Notes under the pieces: model-generated
The model's input: only the letters and a program-made list of their open reading frames with translations
What the model was told of the DNA's origin: nothing
The model's database searches: none
In this document: positions 16,209 to 25,032 of the stretch, one piece after another
How the letters are laid out: every line of letters starts with the position of its first letter
How positions within the stretch are numbered: position 1 is the stretch's first letter
NCBI GenBank assembly: GCA_949878435.1
Contig: CATLAK010000017.1
Location: 1-64,000, forward strand
Source of the DNA: an uncultured Lachnospiraceae bacterium
GTDB lineage: Bacteria > Bacillota > Clostridia > Lachnospirales > Lachnospiraceae
Reading direction: 5' to 3'
DNA: 64,000 bases
Made by a program: the position numbers and the translations under genes

Positions 16209-17639
16209 CTACCCTTCTTCTACCTGTATCAACTTCTTTTTGCTCCACTTTCCGGACACATAACGGATAAATGAAATCAGATAATTGGATGCCCATCCCA
16301 TGGGAACCGCAAACCATACGCCCTGAACACCTATAATCGGTGCCAGCGTAAACGCCGCCGTCACACGTATTCCTAAATTAATGAGATTGGCAAGGGTAAA
16401 GACCACCACGTCCCCTGCCCCTCTCAGCACACCGTCCGTAATCGCCTTAAGCCCAAGAAATACAAAGAAAAAAGCAATAAAGGACAAATATGTATTTCCG
16501 GTTTTAAACGCCGACTGATCGCTTCCCGCTTCCAGAAACGCGCGTATAATGCTCTCATGGAAAAGGGAAAGTACGATGCAAATCACCACTGCAAATGCAG
16601 CTACCATCCTTACGGCTGCAAGATACCCTTTTTTCACCCGCTCAGGCGCTCCTGCCCCCAGATTCTGCGCAGTAAAAGTAGATACAGCATTTCCTGAAGC
16701 GATCATGGGCACAATACAGATGGACTCTATCCTCATCCCCGCCGTATATCCTGCCAGAACGGAGGAACCAAACCCATTGACCACAGATTGTACCAACAGC
16801 ATCCCAATCGACACGATTGATTGCTGCAGCATAGAAGGAATTGCAACCTTGATCATGCTGCCCAGCATATGCATATCATACAGCGGCTGCCTGCGTCTCT
16901 TTTCTCCCGTATCCTCCTTGCTGCCTCCGTGAGAACTCTGTTTCCCGTTCTCTCCTTCCCCGCTTTCATATTGCCGCAAAGTGCGCATCAAAAGACAAAA
17001 AGAAATGACTGCTGAAAGTCCCTGGGCAAATACCGTCGCCGCTGCTGCACCGGCAATTCCAAATCCCCAGCCGCCAACTAAAACCAAATCCAGCACGATA
17101 TTTAAAAGTGAGGAAAATATCAGCAAATACAAGGGCGTTCTGGAATTTCCAAGTGCATTGAAAATCGAAGATAAAATATTATACATGAACAGAAACGGAA
17201 GCCCCACAAAGTAAATATTCAGATACAATATGGCATCTTCCATGATATTTCCCGGCGTATTTAAAGCTGTCAATATGATTCTGCTAAAAATCAGCCCAAA
17301 TCCCCCCAAAAGCATGCTTACCGCTAAAAAGGTGATAAGCGCTGTGGAAACCGAAGTCTTCATTTTTTTGTAAAGAGCCGCCCCCAGATATTGGGAAGTG
17401 ATTACGGACGCCCCGATTCCGCCGCCAATGGCTATCATAATAAAAACCGTCGTCAACGAGTAGGATGCGCCCACCGCCGCAAGCGCATCCTCCCCCACGA
17501 ACTGCCCTACGATAATGGAATCCACCGTGGAATAAAACTGTTGGAAAAGATTCCCCAAAATCATGGGAAGTGCAAAAAAGAATAATGACTTACCGGGACT
17601 GTCGGTAAGCATATTGTATTTCATATTGTATTTTTTCAT
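16209..17639 (-). CDS. MATE family efflux transporter (a)
   Basis: Twelve-helix Na+/H+-drug antiporter of the MATE superfamily, 476 residues. The start LFFFALPMILGNLFQQFYSTVDSIIVGQFVG is the diagnostic MATE N-terminus; a charged cytoplasmic loop (about 225-260, rich in Gly/Lys/Arg) separates the two six-helix bundles. It lies between a cysteine-peptidase-like gene (19 bp upstream) and xpt (35 bp downstream), same strand. Substrate unknown. Confidence 0.9.
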   Translation of the reverse strand: MKKYNMKYNMLTDSPGKSLFFFALPMILGNLFQQFYSTVDSIIVGQFVGEDALAAVGASYSLTTVFIMIAIGGGIGASVITSQYLGAALYKKMKTSVSTALITFLAVSMLLGGFGLIFSRIILTALNTPGNIMEDAILYLNIYFVGLPFLFMYNILSSIFNALGNSRTPLYLLIFSSLLNIVLDLVLVGGWGFGIAGAAAATVFAQGLSAVISFCLLMRTLRQYESGEGENGKQSSHGGSKEDTGEKRRRQPLYDMHMLGSMIKVAIPSMLQQSIVSIGMLLVQSVVNGFGSSVLAGYTAGMRIESICIVPMIASGNAVSTFTAQNLGAGAPERVKKGYLAAVRMVAAFAVVICIVLSLFHESIIRAFLEAGSDQSAFKTGNTYLSFIAFFFVFLGLKAITDGVLRGAGDVVVFTLANLINLGIRVTAAFTLAPIIGVQGVWFAVPMGWASNYLISFIRYVSGKWSKKKLIQVEEG

Positions 17640-17658
17640 AACCTTTGACCTGCCGTTT

Positions 17659-18372
17659 TTACTTGATATATAATAGGTTTCCTAATATTGTCCCCAGAAA
17701 GTGAGTATGTATGAACTGATCATACTCTTTCCAGTTTACATAGTATTTCACACCCCAGGAAGAAATGCTCATATAAATATCATCATGCTCCTTAAAAAGC
17801 CCTGTCACCACAACGTAGTGAGCAGAAACCGTGCATGCTTTGTTATATCCATTTTGCTCTTTTTTATAAAAAGTAATCCCATCTTTCTTATCCTTATTAA
17901 AAATCATGAGTGGAATGCATAAAATAACCGGAATATCTTTCTCAAGCATTTCCTCCATCCTGTCATATATTCTTCTGCCGCTAAATCCCCATTTAGCACG
18001 CAGCTTAAAGCCTTCTGTCCTTGCCATGCGGTTGAATCTGCCCTGCAGCCGAAAGCCGCTTAATCCGTTCCCTGTCCTTGCAGGCAGACCGCCCAGAAAA
18101 GCATACCTGTCATTAAAATAATCTTTATATTCCTCCTCTGTCAGGATGCGGTTTACATAACAATCACTCCCTTTGAAACGATACCGACTGTTCCGCCCCG
18201 CCATATATAGAAGCAAATCGCCGAAAGCTACAATCCCGCATCCCATACGCCTCTTGCGCACCTCTTCCGGATTTTCAGACATATCCGAAAAAAAGCCTTG
18301 ATCGCCGCCGTATGTAATGATTCCGCTTTTGTGCCGCTTTACTCTGATGTACGCTCCCTTCAGTTCTGCCAT
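17659..18372 (-). CDS. Putative papain/C39-like cysteine peptidase-fold protein
   Basis: Not recognised as a named family. The 237 residues have features seen in C39-like folds: a Cys early in a Gly-rich helix start (RRMGCGIVAFGDLLLYMAG), a later His in a strand (TVSAHYVVVTGLF) and a closing SSWG motif. No signal peptide or membrane segment is seen. The frame is open for 94 more codons, but that part crosses the reverse strand of the tRNA-Thr gene and is spurious; ATG 18372 is preceded by GAGGTG. It heads a run with MATE and xpt. Peptidase activity is inference from three spaced residues. Confidence 0.5.
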   Translation of the reverse strand: MAELKGAYIRVKRHKSGIITYGGDQGFFSDMSENPEEVRKRRMGCGIVAFGDLLLYMAGRNSRYRFKGSDCYVNRILTEEEYKDYFNDRYAFLGGLPARTGNGLSGFRLQGRFNRMARTEGFKLRAKWGFSGRRIYDRMEEMLEKDIPVILCIPLMIFNKDKKDGITFYKKEQNGYNKACTVSAHYVVVTGLFKEHDDIYMSISSWGVKYYVNWKEYDQFIHTHFLGTILGNLLYIK

Positions 18373-18490
18373 AGACACCTCATTTACAAATCTTGTATAG
18401 ATATGTTCTTCATTATAACAGTTATGAATCAGAATTTCCAGCGTTACCGCAAAGCTGAGATTCCCCGGCTCAAATTCTCTTATTATTTCA

Positions 18491-18520
18491 TTGACAAAGC
18501 AATTTATGCTGTGGTACAAT
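18491..18520 (+). promoter_or_regulatory. Promoter of tRNA-Thr
   Basis: TTGACA (18491-18496), 18-bp spacer, TACAAT (18515-18520), 32 bp before the tRNA. Confidence 0.8.
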
Positions 18521-18552
18521 ACAGTTCGGTGATGCAGAGTAATGCATTGCAG

Positions 18553-18625
18553 GCTGCTGTGGCTCAGTCGGTAGAGCGTCGCATTGGTAGTGCGGAGGTC
18601 ACGGGTCCGATTCCCGTCAGCAGCT
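18553..18625 (+). tRNA. tRNA-Thr (GGT)
   Basis: A 73-nt cloverleaf: acceptor GCTGCTG/CAGCAGC, D arm GCTC/GAGC, anticodon stem TCGCA/TGCGG with loop TTGGTAG (anticodon GGT), T arm ACGGG/CCCGT with loop TCCGATT, discriminator T. CCA is not encoded. It reads ACC and ACT codons. It has its own promoter and terminator and no adjacent integrase. Confidence 0.96.
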
Positions 18626-18633
18626 CTAAAGTG

Positions 18634-18689
18634 AAAATCTTTTATTTCTGCCAAACACTAAAAGCAGGTCGGAAATAAAGGATTTTTTT
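18634..18689 (+). terminator. Terminator after tRNA-Thr
   Basis: AAATCTTTTATTTC pairs with GAAATAAAGGATTT (one wobble) and is followed by T7 ending at 18689. Confidence 0.85.
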
Positions 18690-18728
18690 AATTTCAATAA
18701 TCAAAAATTTAAGGAGGTCAGATTCTAC

Positions 18729-19124
18729 ATGGCTTTAAATAATCTCGATTCATACTGTATAGGAAATGTACTTCGTATTATTGATGAGCGTACAATTATT
18801 GTCAGCGCAGGAAAATCAACTCTTTCTGTAGGCACCAAAATCCAAGTTTATGAGATTGTCGATACAGTCAAAGACCTGGAAGGCAATGATATAGACGTAT
18901 TTATCTATGTGAAGGATACTCTTGAGGCAGTTCAAACTGAAAAGAATTATTCCATTTGTAAAAAAATAGAATACCGGGAAACAGGTTTTAAGTTTGCCTT
19001 ATCGCCCTTACTGGAGCAAAAGCAAATGGAATATGTTCCGCTGAACATTGACAAGCAGGACATCATGCCGCTCTGCCCTAAGGATCGCTTAATCCGGGTC
19101 GGCAATCCCATAAAATTTGCTTGA
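18729..19124 (+). CDS. Small protein of unknown function (beta-rich)
   Basis: 131 residues after a strong AAGGAGGTC site. No family is recognised. The first half (IGNVLRIIDERTIIVSAGKS, then VGTKIQVYEI) reads like a small beta barrel with the spacing of FlgT-C/SH3-like repeats; there are no membrane segments or catalytic motifs. No promoter is seen between the tRNA terminator and this gene. The last codons contain the -35 box of the next unit. Whether it belongs functionally with the abiF-like unit is unknown. Confidence 0.6.
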   Translation: MALNNLDSYCIGNVLRIIDERTIIVSAGKSTLSVGTKIQVYEIVDTVKDLEGNDIDVFIYVKDTLEAVQTEKNYSICKKIEYRETGFKFALSPLLEQKQMEYVPLNIDKQDIMPLCPKDRLIRVGNPIKFA

Positions 19125-19149
19125 CATACAATTTTCCCAATGATAAGAT
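19121..19149 (+). promoter_or_regulatory. Promoter of the abiF-like RNA
   Basis: TTGACA (19121-19126), 17-bp spacer, TAAGAT (19144-19149). The -35 box overlaps the stop codon of the preceding gene. Confidence 0.8.
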
Positions 19150-19155
19150 GGTTGC

Positions 19156-19229
19156 ATAATAGAAATGGTTGCCGCCTAAGGCGACTGGAGATTACCCTCT
19201 TATCATTATCATGATAAGGGGGTTTTTAA
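19156..19229 (+). ncRNA. abiF-like structured ncRNA with attenuator
   Basis: Between the promoter and the Abi_2 gene lie about 70 nt with two hairpins: GTTGCC/GGCGAC (19168-19185, one wobble) and a terminator-like stem CCCTCTTATCA/TGATAAGGGGG (19195-19222) followed by T5. The position directly upstream of an Abi_2/AbiF HEPN gene and the compact two-hairpin layout match, from memory, the abiF RNA motif described by comparative genomics. The G-rich right arm is also the only possible ribosome binding site for the toxin gene, so the hairpin may both end most transcripts and hide that site. Family assignment should be confirmed with the covariance model. Confidence 0.68.
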
Positions 19230-19234
19230 CTTAT

Positions 19235-20242
19235 ATGATTGACAGTATTCCATTTGATAAGCCATTTAAAACATATGATGAGCAAATCTTAATTTTAAAA
19301 TCCCGAAACATTGTAATCGATAACCCGGACTTTGCAAAGCGGATTTTAAGCAGCCTTTCTTATTACACAATTATTAACGGTTACAAGAATACCTTTTTAT
19401 CTGTCCCTCAAAGTGAAAACTTCTCCGACGGGACTACCTTTGAAGATCTATATACGCTGCATATCATTGATACAAACCTAAACAGTATCATTTTAAAATA
19501 TATTTTGTTCACAGAACGTTACCTAAAAACCAGATTGTCCTATCTGGTTTCGGAAAAATATGGCGTTTACACCGATACAAACGATATGACCAATACAAAC
19601 CCATCCGATTATTTATGCCGTGACTATTACGGCGGTGCAGGACGCAATAATATCTTAAAAAGAGTGAAAGAAGTTCTCACTTCTCCTAATCTTAATCAAA
19701 GCGTTGCACATTATGCAAATGATAAAAATCATATTCCCCCATGGATTCTCGTAACCGCTATGCCCTTAGGACTGACTATAAAATGGTACACTATCTTAAA
19801 ACCTATTGATAAACAGACTATTTGTGAACAATTCATAGGCAGTGATGGTTTATCTATAGAAGAGAAAAAAGAGTTTATATTAAAATCATTTAATTTGCTG
19901 CGAGAATTTCGTAATAACATAGCACATGGAAACAGAACCTTTAGCGTTGGCAATCTTCCTGTACTGCCCAAAAGCGCTTTACTATCACTTGCATATGAGA
20001 ATATAAGCGTTGCTGAGTACAATGCTGGTCATGGGAAAAACGATACCTATGCAATTATTCTAATTTGTTTTATACTGCTTAACGATCGTTACCTGTTAAC
20101 GAACTTTTTAAGGGATTTGGAATATACCTTAATGCCATACCAAAATAGCATTGTTAATCAAAAAAGTATTTTTGAGATTTTTCGACTGCCAAATGATATT
20201 TTTGACAGGCTGAACAGAATGATTGTCAAACGATTTTCTTAA
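19235..20242 (+). CDS. abiF: Abi_2/AbiF-like HEPN protein (candidate RNase toxin)
   Basis: 335 residues from ATG 19235. The N-terminus (FDKPFKTYDEQILILKSRNI, then FAKRILSSLSYYTIINGYKN) is typical of Abi_2 proteins (AbiD/AbiF), and REFRNNIAHGNR contains the HEPN motif R226-x4-H231 that forms RNase sites. Earlier in-frame starts at 19169 and 19211 lie inside the hairpins and are rejected. AbiF proteins are phage-abortive-infection factors paired with a small RNA; Cas13 has been proposed to derive from such pairs. Here that pairing is kept: own promoter, RNA, then gene. Base composition is more AT-rich than the neighbouring transport genes. Family is fairly sure; toxicity and phage defence are inferred from the family. 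Confidence 0.85.
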   Translation: MIDSIPFDKPFKTYDEQILILKSRNIVIDNPDFAKRILSSLSYYTIINGYKNTFLSVPQSENFSDGTTFEDLYTLHIIDTNLNSIILKYILFTERYLKTRLSYLVSEKYGVYTDTNDMTNTNPSDYLCRDYYGGAGRNNILKRVKEVLTSPNLNQSVAHYANDKNHIPPWILVTAMPLGLTIKWYTILKPIDKQTICEQFIGSDGLSIEEKKEFILKSFNLLREFRNNIAHGNRTFSVGNLPVLPKSALLSLAYENISVAEYNAGHGKNDTYAIILICFILLNDRYLLTNFLRDLEYTLMPYQNSIVNQKSIFEIFRLPNDIFDRLNRMIVKRFS

Positions 20243-20291
20243 CAAATAATACTGATAATGATGGAGTAAACCCTCCGGAATGGGGATTAAA

Positions 20292-21311
20292 ATGAAGGTT
20301 ACCGACATCCATGCAAAAAAGAATAAAGCCCTTATCCTGCTCCTTCTATGCATTCTGCTCCTTGTATCTGCCTTTGCCGGCATTTTATTTGGGAGCGTCT
20401 TTCTCCATCCCAGTGAGATTCTCCATGCGCTCACTGCTAAGTGCACGGATTCCACTGCTTATACGTTAATCACAGCGGTGCGCATCCCCCGCGTCCTAGG
20501 CGGATGTTTTGCAGGCATAGGGCTTGCCTGTGCCGGTGTCATCTTGCAGGGCGTGATGAACAATTCCCTGGCGAGCCCCAACACCATCGGCGTCAATTCC
20601 GGTTCCGGGTTTGGGGTGATGCTTGCCATGATGCTGTTCCCGGCTCATCCTGATCTGCTGCCGCCTTTTGCGTTCTGCGGCGCTTTAGTGACCTGCCTTT
20701 TTGTCTTTGCCCTTGCTTATCTGGCGGACAGTTCCCGAACCACCATCGTGCTTGCAGGAATCACCATTTCCAGCTTTTTCAATGCGGGAATCAATACCCT
20801 GAAATTGCTGGATACGGAAATTTCCATCAATCTGACTTCCTTCATGATCGGCTCCTTATCCGGTCTTGCTTTAAGAAAACTTTTACTTCCATGCACCTGC
20901 ATTCTGGCAGCCTTTTGCCTGTCCCTCCTTTTTGCACGCTCTTTAAATCTATTAGGGCTTGGAGACGATATCGCACGTTCTCTGGGACTTAGAGTTTCCT
21001 TTACAAGATTTCTGCTTTTGGTCCTTGCCAGCGTCATGGCGGGCTGCGTGGTCAGCTATGCCGGTCTTTTAAGCTTTGTGGGATTGATCGTTCCCCATAT
21101 CTGCAGGCAGCTTTTCGGAAACGATGCCCGCTTTCTCCTGCCCTGCTCTGCGCTTTTGGGCGGAAGCTTCGTTCTTTTGTGCGATCTTGCAGGACGGGTA
21201 CTATTTGCCCCTTTTGAGCTTCCTGCCGGAATTTTGATGGCTTTTATCGGGGGACCGTTTTTCTTATACCTTCTATTGAAAAAGAAAGGAGGACGCCGAA
21301 TCAATGCTTGA
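20292..21311 (+). CDS. FecCD-type ABC permease (siderophore/cobalamin)
   Basis: Membrane subunit of a BtuCDF/FecBCDE-like importer, 339 residues, about ten helices. VRIPRVLGGCFAGIGLACAGVILQG and NNSLASPNTIGVNSGSGFG are the conserved family blocks; FVGLIVPHICRQLFG is the ATPase-contact loop. ATG 20292 is chosen (GGGG seven bases upstream); ATG 20280 is possible. It overlaps the ATPase gene by 8 bp. Its binding protein is probably the lipoprotein at 23460, on the opposite strand. Substrate could be corrinoid, heme or ferric siderophore. Confidence 0.88.
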   Translation: MKVTDIHAKKNKALILLLLCILLLVSAFAGILFGSVFLHPSEILHALTAKCTDSTAYTLITAVRIPRVLGGCFAGIGLACAGVILQGVMNNSLASPNTIGVNSGSGFGVMLAMMLFPAHPDLLPPFAFCGALVTCLFVFALAYLADSSRTTIVLAGITISSFFNAGINTLKLLDTEISINLTSFMIGSLSGLALRKLLLPCTCILAAFCLSLLFARSLNLLGLGDDIARSLGLRVSFTRFLLLVLASVMAGCVVSYAGLLSFVGLIVPHICRQLFGNDARFLLPCSALLGGSFVLLCDLAGRVLFAPFELPAGILMAFIGGPFFLYLLLKKKGGRRINA

Positions 21312-22062
21312 ATACCGCAATGTATCTGTCTCCTGTCAGCGCACGCCGATCCTTGAAGATATCTCCTTATCCTTTCCTGGGGGAAAGATTACCACTATCA
21401 TCGGGCCTAACGGCTGTGGGAAGACCACCCTGCTGCAGTGCCTCAACGGCGTATCCCGGGTCACCTCCGGCAATATCTTTTTAAACGGTGAGGATTTCCT
21501 TAAATTCTCCCCCAAGGAGCGCGCCAAAAAGCTTTCCTTCCTGCCCCAGGTGCGGACGGTCATCCCCACCCTGCCCGTAAGAACCCTAGTGGAACACGGA
21601 CGCTTTCCCTATCTTGGTTTTACCCGGAAAAAATCAAAAGAGGATATTGACCTGGTGGCGAAGGCTATGGACTTTACCCAGGTGACCCCCTATGCAGATC
21701 AATATGCCGACACCCTCTCGGGCGGCACCAGACAGCGGGTCTTCTTTGCCATGACGCTTGCACAGAACTGTGATATAATCGTGCTCGATGAACCTACCAC
21801 TTATCTGGATATGCCTGCGCAGAGAGATTTCCTGCATCTTCTAAGTGAACTCCGCAAACAACAGAAAACCATCATCCTGACGCTCCATGACCTGAACCAT
21901 GCCCTGCAGATCTCCGATCATCTGGTGGTAATGAAAGACAGAAAAATAGCCGCCTGCGCCACTCCTGCGGAATGTCTCAGGCAGCATCTGATTGAAGAAG
22001 TATTTCATATGAACTGGAAGCGCTTTGAAGATGCGGACGGAATTTACTACTTTTTTGAGTAA
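21304..22062 (+). CDS. FecE/BtuD-type ABC ATPase
   Basis: Nucleotide-binding subunit for the permease just upstream. Walker A GPNGCGKTT, Q-loop LPQVRT, signature LSGGTRQR, Walker B IIVLDEPTT and the switch His in LTLHDLNHA are all present in 252 residues. GGAGG lies inside the end of the permease gene, 10 bp before ATG; translation is probably coupled. It converges on cysG. Confidence 0.92.
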   Translation: MLEYRNVSVSCQRTPILEDISLSFPGGKITTIIGPNGCGKTTLLQCLNGVSRVTSGNIFLNGEDFLKFSPKERAKKLSFLPQVRTVIPTLPVRTLVEHGRFPYLGFTRKKSKEDIDLVAKAMDFTQVTPYADQYADTLSGGTRQRVFFAMTLAQNCDIIVLDEPTTYLDMPAQRDFLHLLSELRKQQKTIILTLHDLNHALQISDHLVVMKDRKIAACATPAECLRQHLIEEVFHMNWKRFEDADGIYYFFE

Positions 22063-22100
22063 ATCACACCAAGTGCTATATAGGAGCATGCCGCCGCTTA

Positions 22101-23441
22101 TCACCTGCACAGCTCCAGCCCGGCACATGCACCGATTACGATCACCGCAGGCGTTTCCATCTTTGCTTCTTTAACCTTTTGCGCGATATCTGCAAGTGTT
22201 CCACGCACCGTCATCTGACTTCCATCAAAATTTCCGTGCACCACGGCTGCCGGCGTGTCTGGATTTTTACCATATCTGATCAGTTCCCGTGCAATCTCTT
22301 CAAGGCGTGTAAATGCCATCAAAAAGACCAGTGTTCCCTGCAATGAGGCATATGTTTTCATATCGTCAAGGAAACTGTCTCCATGATCCGAAGCATGTCC
22401 TGTGATGACATGAAATTCTCTGCTTAATCCCCGGTGGGTCACCGGAATCCCTGCTTCTTCCGGAAGGGCAATCGCAGAAGTTACCCCAGGAATTACCTCT
22501 ACCCTGATCCCCTCCGCCTTGAGTGCAAGAATTTCTTCACCGCCCCGTCCGAAGACAAAGGGATCGCCCCCCTTTAGCCTTACCACTTGCCTGCCCTGCT
22601 TCGCCTTTTTTGCCAGCAGCGCATTGATCTCTTCCTGGGGCATGCTGTGCTTCCCGCTGCGCTTTCCCACATAGATCCGCTCACAGCTCTCCGCCGCATG
22701 GGCAATCAGCCTTTCGTCCAACAGATCATCATACACCAGCACCTGTGCACGGCGCAGGGCATTCAGCCCTCTTACCGTTATCAGGTCAAATGGTCCGCAC
22801 CCCGCACCTACCAGCGTGACACTTCCCTCCGGCTCTTCTTTCTCCAAAAGGCACTTTTCTTCCTCCTTGGTAAGAGGGCTTCCCTTTTCCATGCAAAGAT
22901 TCGCCGCCTCCTTAAGGAATGTACTCCTCCTGCCTAAATCCGGTATCTGTTCCTTTGCATATTCCCGAAGTTCTCCCAGATAATCCAGTATTTCTTCCAT
23001 CTGAACAGGAAGCGCCATTGCCGCCTTACTTCTGAGCGCTGACGCCACTTGCGGACTTGCCCCCTTTGTTGAAATGCCAATGGTCAGTTTCCCTTCTTTC
23101 ACTATGGAGGGAAATACAAATCCGCATGCCTGCCTGTCATCCACGACGTTCACCAAAAGATTTCTTTCCCGGCAAAGCGCTGCCGCGCGGGCATTCACCT
23201 CCTGATCATCTGACGCGGCAATCACGAACATGACACCCTCAAGGTCTGCTTCCTTAAATCTCCGCTGCTTACAGACGATTGCGGGATTATCCAATAATTC
23301 CGGCAAAATAACGGGCGCTATGACGGTAAGAGCAGGGGCAAAGGGCAGCAATTTCCCCACTTTCCAGGCTGCCACAGCGCCGCCTCCAATCACCAGCCCC
23401 TTCTTGCCCTCGATATCCATGAAAAAAGGAAAATATCCCAT
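22101..23441 (-). CDS. cysG: CysG-like fusion: precorrin-2 dehydrogenase and uroporphyrinogen-III methyltransferase
   Basis: Makes precorrin-2 from uroporphyrinogen III and oxidises it to sirohydrochlorin, feeding siroheme or cobalamin. The N-terminal half (about 1-200) has the Rossmann motif GLVIGGGAVAAWKV and a Met8p/SirC-like body. From about 205 the SUMT/CobA domain begins (VTLVGAGCGPFDLITVRG) and has VRLKGGDPFVFGRGGEE. No chelatase active site was assigned. It is the last gene of the minus-strand run RND-tetR-thiN-btuF-cysG, 18 bp after the binding-protein gene, with GGAGG before ATG. The placement suggests tetrapyrrole or metal homeostasis as the theme. Confidence 0.9.
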   Translation of the reverse strand: MGYFPFFMDIEGKKGLVIGGGAVAAWKVGKLLPFAPALTVIAPVILPELLDNPAIVCKQRRFKEADLEGVMFVIAASDDQEVNARAAALCRERNLLVNVVDDRQACGFVFPSIVKEGKLTIGISTKGASPQVASALRSKAAMALPVQMEEILDYLGELREYAKEQIPDLGRRSTFLKEAANLCMEKGSPLTKEEEKCLLEKEEPEGSVTLVGAGCGPFDLITVRGLNALRRAQVLVYDDLLDERLIAHAAESCERIYVGKRSGKHSMPQEEINALLAKKAKQGRQVVRLKGGDPFVFGRGGEEILALKAEGIRVEVIPGVTSAIALPEEAGIPVTHRGLSREFHVITGHASDHGDSFLDDMKTYASLQGTLVFLMAFTRLEEIARELIRYGKNPDTPAAVVHGNFDGSQMTVRGTLADIAQKVKEAKMETPAVIVIGACAGLELCR

Positions 23442-23459
23442 CTGAAACCTCCTTCCACT

Positions 23460-24413
23460 TTACTGCGCCGGATAGAGAATATCCGCCAATCCCTCGTACG
23501 CTTGTCCCCATTTTGCATTCGGTTTTAAGTTATAAAGGCGTTTATCCAATAAATGATAATTTCCTTCTTTTACAGCGCGCAAAGAAGCCCACGCCGGATT
23601 GGACAATAACATTTCCTCCACGTTCTGCATTGCCGCCTCCTGATTGTTTCCCTGAAACGTCACAAAAATATAATCCGGATCTGCTGCAATGATTGCTTCC
23701 ATGCTGAGATCCTCCAAAAGTGACTTGTCACTGTCCGCAATGTTGACACATCCTAAATCCGAAAGCATTTCCCCGCACACATTTCCTTCGCTCCCCTTTG
23801 CCTTCACGCTGGAGGAAGAGGCGCGCAAAAACAATACCTTCGGCGCGCTGCCGTCTATCCGCTCCCTTGTCCTTTCAATCTGTTCCTGCACTTTCAGACC
23901 ATTTTCCTCGTATAAGTCCCTTCTCCCGGTAATCTGGGTGCAGATATCCAGCATATGGAGATATTCCTCAAAACTTGATACCGCAAAGTAAGCTGCCGGT
24001 ATTCCCGCCTGCTTTAAGATTTCTTCCATCTCAAGGTCTGCATCCGTATTGGCGCTGGCAAGCACGAAATCCGGCTGGGATGCAATCAGTTTTTCAATAT
24101 CGGGTTCCTGAATGCTGCCCAGATTCACCACGTCCTCTCCTAAAGGCAGGTTCAGGCTTTCCCACGAATCATTGGCGGCGGCAGCCACCGTCCCGCCCGA
24201 GAGCAGCCATATATCCGTAAAACTCCCGATCAGTGCCGCCACACGCTCAGGTTCCCCAACCGTCACCTCCCGTCCCAAATCATCGGTAAAAGAGAATGTA
24301 TCTTCTTGCTGCATTTCTTCCACCTGCTCCATCGTCTGGGCGCTTCCGCATCCGCTTATGAAGAACAGCAGTGTCAAAAATACTGCTGTCCCAATCTTTC
24401 CTGCTCTCCTCAT
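23460..24413 (-). CDS. FecB/BtuF-like substrate-binding lipoprotein
   Basis: Extracytoplasmic binding protein for iron-chelate or corrinoid uptake, 317 residues. A lipobox (FISGC followed by G) ends the signal peptide; FTDDLGREVTVGEPERVAAL starts the class III periplasmic-binding fold and NLGSIQEPDIEKLIASQPDFVLA is typical of the BtuF/FecB group. ATG 24413 is preferred to the TTG at 24431 since GGGAGG lies between. It overlaps thiN by 4 bp (ATGA). Its likely partners, the FecCD and FecE genes, are convergent with the operon 1.4 kb away, a split layout. Confidence 0.88.
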   Translation of the reverse strand: MRRAGKIGTAVFLTLLFFISGCGSAQTMEQVEEMQQEDTFSFTDDLGREVTVGEPERVAALIGSFTDIWLLSGGTVAAAANDSWESLNLPLGEDVVNLGSIQEPDIEKLIASQPDFVLASANTDADLEMEEILKQAGIPAAYFAVSSFEEYLHMLDICTQITGRRDLYEENGLKVQEQIERTRERIDGSAPKVLFLRASSSSVKAKGSEGNVCGEMLSDLGCVNIADSDKSLLEDLSMEAIIAADPDYIFVTFQGNNQEAAMQNVEEMLLSNPAWASLRAVKEGNYHLLDKRLYNLKPNAKWGQAYEGLADILYPAQ

Positions 24414-25030
24414 TGCTCCTTTGCCTCCCAAATCAGCAGCAGCGTGCCGCTTTTTACTGCCACTCTGCTTTCCTTTCCTATAAATTCATTACTCACACCC
24501 ACAGGATAGCCTTTGCTTAAGACGGCATTGTTCAATGCATATTTCAGTCCCTCTTCAAAAACGCCTTCTGCCTTTTCTCCAAGGCAGAATACAGAGAGAT
24601 ACCCTTTTTCCTCCGCTCCAAAGCAAATTTCCTCATTGCAGATGACACGATACCAGGAGCGCTCTCCCACTAAAATTCCCTTTGCCCCTTTTTCAGCAAG
24701 ATCGGTAAGAAGCTGGATATTGGCGATGGTATGGGAAATCCTTCCCCCCGTGCCGCCATAGATTGCAAATTCGCGGTATCCGCGTCTTAATCCTTCCTTC
24801 ACTGCCCATCCGGTATCCGTATCATCCTTTTCAGGTGTCAGCCGGATCACACCCGGATGATCCGGTACATAGGAAAGGGAATCAAAATCCCCCGCCACAA
24901 GATCCATTCGGATTTCTCTTTTGACACAGGCATGATATCCTCCGTCACAGGCAATCACCAAATCGTCTTCTGCAGGATGAACGGAACCTTCTCCAAACGC
25001 ACCGGCTCCCACAATATAGCACCTTCCCAT
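24410..25030 (-). CDS. thiN: Thiamine pyrophosphokinase
   Basis: Transfers pyrophosphate from ATP to thiamine, giving TPP. Signature motifs: CDGGYHA, GDFDS, EKDDTDT and GGTGGRISHTIANIQLL. 206 residues from ATG 25030, which has AGGAG at good distance; ATG 25036 is too close to the site. It starts 2 bp after the tetR stop and overlaps the next gene by 4 bp, so it is translationally coupled to neighbours without an obvious link to thiamine. Confidence 0.92.
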   Translation of the reverse strand: MGRCYIVGAGAFGEGSVHPAEDDLVIACDGGYHACVKREIRMDLVAGDFDSLSYVPDHPGVIRLTPEKDDTDTGWAVKEGLRRGYREFAIYGGTGGRISHTIANIQLLTDLAEKGAKGILVGERSWYRVICNEEICFGAEEKGYLSVFCLGEKAEGVFEEGLKYALNNAVLSKGYPVGVSNEFIGKESRVAVKSGTLLLIWEAKEQ

Positions 25031-25032
25031 AA

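Noticed and set aside
18373-18654. N-terminal extension of the cysteine-peptidase-like gene (with AADGNRTRDLRTTNA)
   Set aside because: It is the reverse strand of the tRNA-Thr gene and its flanks, a common false ORF. The real start is ATG 18372 with its own ribosome binding site.
20243-20291. Cobalamin riboswitch before the FecCD/FecE genes
   Set aside because: The gap is under 50 bp, too short for the aptamer, and shows no B12-box-like sequence.
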